In this document: piece by piece, positions 29,038-30,247 of the stretch
How positions within the stretch are numbered: position 1 is the stretch's first letter
How the letters are laid out: every line of letters begins with the position of its first letter
Assembly (NCBI GenBank): GCA_002315655.1
Contig: DCHO01000030.1
Location: 1 to 30,247, forward strand
DNA length: 30,247 bases
Reading direction: 5' to 3'
Source of the DNA: Christensenella sp. UBA1750
GTDB lineage: Bacteria; Bacillota; Clostridia; Christensenellales; UBA1750
Translations under genes and position numbers: made by a program
The notes under the pieces: generated by a model
The model's input: the letters and a program-made list of their open reading frames with translations, nothing else
Databases searched by the model: none
Told to the model about the DNA's origin: nothing

Positions 29038-29904
29038 ATGAATATTTTGGTGATTGCCGGCCATCCGGCGGATATGTTCGATCATTGCGGCGGAACCCTG
29101 TACCATCATATACAGAACGGGGATCATGTGACTTGTGCCGCAATCACACAGGGGCTTCGCATTCACGATGAAGTGATCTACGACCGATTCAGAAATGACT
29201 TTTCCGATCTCAGCCAGGAAGAGATTGATCAGTTGATTCAGGAGCGCCAGAAAGTGAAGTATTCAGAAGCTTGCAGCGCCTGTAAGCTCTTCGGCATTAC
29301 GGACATCCGTTTCCTGGATTACGATGACGAGATTCTCACCGTCACCGCATCCATGATCTCCAAGGTGGCCAAGTTAATTCGTGACGTAAAGCCGGATCTT
29401 GTCATCACCCATTGGCCTTATCAGGATGACACGTTCAGCAACCATCATGCGGTAACGGGTCAGTTGGCACTGGCTGGCATAACCGCTGCGCATGGCGTGA
29501 GCTTCAATGATAAGCAGGCTGCATGGAATGTTTCTCAGGTTGCTTACATGATCTGCCCTGCCGATTATCGGAGTGACTGCCTGACAAACAAGGGCAAAGC
29601 GGCATACATCAACTATTATGTGGATGTTTCCGATGTAGTTGATCTGAAGGTCAAAGCAATCTATGAAATGAAGAGTCAGAAATACGATGTGCCCGGATAT
29701 GCGCAAAAGACAACCGAAGTCTGGAACGGCAATCTGGGTGCAAGAATCCGTGTTGCTTATGCCGAAGGCTTTGCGATCGAGTACCCGGAGATTGGCAAGC
29801 TGATTCCGGTATCCGATCATCGCAAAATGCTTGCTCACGGAAATGAGCGGGAGCTTCTTGAAGCAATCTCTGACTATCGTGCCATTCAGGTCAAAACCGA
29901 ATAG
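29038..29904 (+). CDS. PIG-L/LmbE-family protein with altered active site
   Basis: 288 residues, ATG at 29038 with AGAGAGGG upstream and only 18 bp after the previous stop. PIG-L deacetylase fold: GHPADMFDHCGGTLYHH at the N-terminus, GITDIRFLDYDDE, KPDLVITHWPYQDDTFSNHHAV. In deacetylases the first motif is AHPDDE: His and the second Asp bind zinc, the first Asp is the general base. Here the base position is Ala (HPAD), and the following Glu is Met. Zinc ligands H9, D12 and one His of NHH remain. It may be a variant subfamily or a non-hydrolytic protein. Paired with the sialidase-like gene, so a role in modified amino sugars is plausible. Confidence 0.8.
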   Translation: MNILVIAGHPADMFDHCGGTLYHHIQNGDHVTCAAITQGLRIHDEVIYDRFRNDFSDLSQEEIDQLIQERQKVKYSEACSACKLFGITDIRFLDYDDEILTVTASMISKVAKLIRDVKPDLVITHWPYQDDTFSNHHAVTGQLALAGITAAHGVSFNDKQAAWNVSQVAYMICPADYRSDCLTNKGKAAYINYYVDVSDVVDLKVKAIYEMKSQKYDVPGYAQKTTEVWNGNLGARIRVAYAEGFAIEYPEIGKLIPVSDHRKMLAHGNERELLEAISDYRAIQVKTE

Positions 29905-30026
29905 ATTCTATGTGATAACATAATTCAGAAAATAAACCCTCGGAAATCACCTTTTTTCCAATTTTCATTCTTCAGTTTTCAGTCTTCAATATTCATTCTC
30001 TCGTCCCCCTCCTGCCCGCAGGCGTA

Positions 30027-30160
30027 GGCTCCTCCGCTTGCGGGGGAGCTGGATTTTTGTGAGGCTTGCCTCACAAAAAGACTGAGGGAGTCCCCGGGCG
30101 CGGTTACGCCGCGCCCGGCACCCTTGTCAGTCCCCCCCTTGCGGGGGACTGACAAGGGTG
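30027..30160 (+). repeat. Composite four-hairpin repeat (copy 2)
   Basis: Stems in order: GCTCCTCCGC/GCGGGGGAGC, a 12-bp stem at 30054-30079 (TTTTTGTGAGGC/GCCTCACAAAAA), a 9-bp GC stem at 30095-30117, and an 18-bp perfect stem at 30119-30160. The linkers AGCTGG and GACTGAGGGAGTCCCC match copy 1 at 2146, while stems 2-4 have different sequences. Apart from it, 29905-30026 is AT-rich with no gene. Confidence 0.8.
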
Positions 30161-30173
30161 CATCCCCACACAC

Positions 30174-30209
30174 GCAAAAAACTCCTCCCTGATTTCTCAG
30201 AGAGGAGTT
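30174..30209 (-). terminator. Minus-strand terminator near right edge
   Basis: Minus-strand stem ACTCCTCTCTGA/CAGGGAGGAGT with one G-U pair (30181-30208), followed by TTTTTTGCG. It implies a minus-strand gene entering from the right. Confidence 0.8.
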
Positions 30210-30220
30210 CATTTGTTTAG

Positions 30221-30247
30221 CTAATCGACAAGATTATTCGATAACCT
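30221..30247 (-). other. Probable last codons of a minus-strand gene
   Basis: The terminator at 30174-30209 needs a gene ending close by. Three frames stop within the last 36 bp (endings NNLVD, ILSIS or VIE), so neither frame nor product can be chosen. Confidence 0.3.

Overview
The window reads as chromosomal DNA of a moderately GC-rich, spore-forming Firmicute, most likely a gut-type Clostridia (Oscillospirales/Christensenellales-like). The reasons are a YhcN/YlaJ-type sporulation lipoprotein, strong AGGAGG ribosome binding sites, sigma-A promoters with 17-18 bp spacers, U-tract terminators, and palindromic intergenic repeats of a kind common in Clostridia. The genus cannot be fixed. No tRNA, rRNA, CRISPR array or complete insertion sequence was seen.

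Layout. 1-1899 (minus): larE followed by a GuaA-like gene running off the left edge; its amidotransferase triad is lost. 2086-2339: hairpin repeats and a terminator. 2356-4868 (minus): sugar kinase then L-fucose-isomerase-like protein. 5041-6253 (minus): lipoprotein and a 56-residue protein. 6412-6990 (plus): sporulation lipoprotein. 7067-9054: accessory, more AT-rich stretch with a Fic enzyme behind a 12-bp tandem-repeat promoter, then a probable small RNA and a DUF3800 protein. 9214-11406: lgt and an SGNH hydrolase. 11436-12820: perfect 21-bp inverted repeat and an AAA/DUF4143 ATPase. 12860-14239 (minus): zinc-ribbon membrane protein and SPFH protein. 14431-19156 (plus): macro-domain/HTH protein, vWA protein, LVIVD propeller, esterase. 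19315-22895 (minus): IclR regulator, KDG kinase and a GPH sugar symporter. 23188-24747 (minus): a PrsW-like intramembrane protease flanked by three paralogous tiny membrane peptides that share a hairpin leader. 25028-29904 (plus): mannitol-phosphate-dehydrogenase-like protein, two metallophosphoesterases, a sialidase-like protein and a PIG-L protein. 29905-30247: hairpin repeat, minus-strand terminator and probably the last codons of a gene.

Most housekeeping-like content concerns catabolism of plant or host sugars (isomerase, two PfkB kinases, symporter, KdgR-like regulator, esterases, sialidase-like fold). The strongest candidates for something new are the PrsW/small-peptide locus with its repeated structured leader, and the small RNA plus DUF3800 protein. 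Next are the covarying hairpin repeats, two promoters placed inside terminator hairpins, and several enzyme-family members that have lost signature catalytic residues (GuaA-like, macro, PIG-L).
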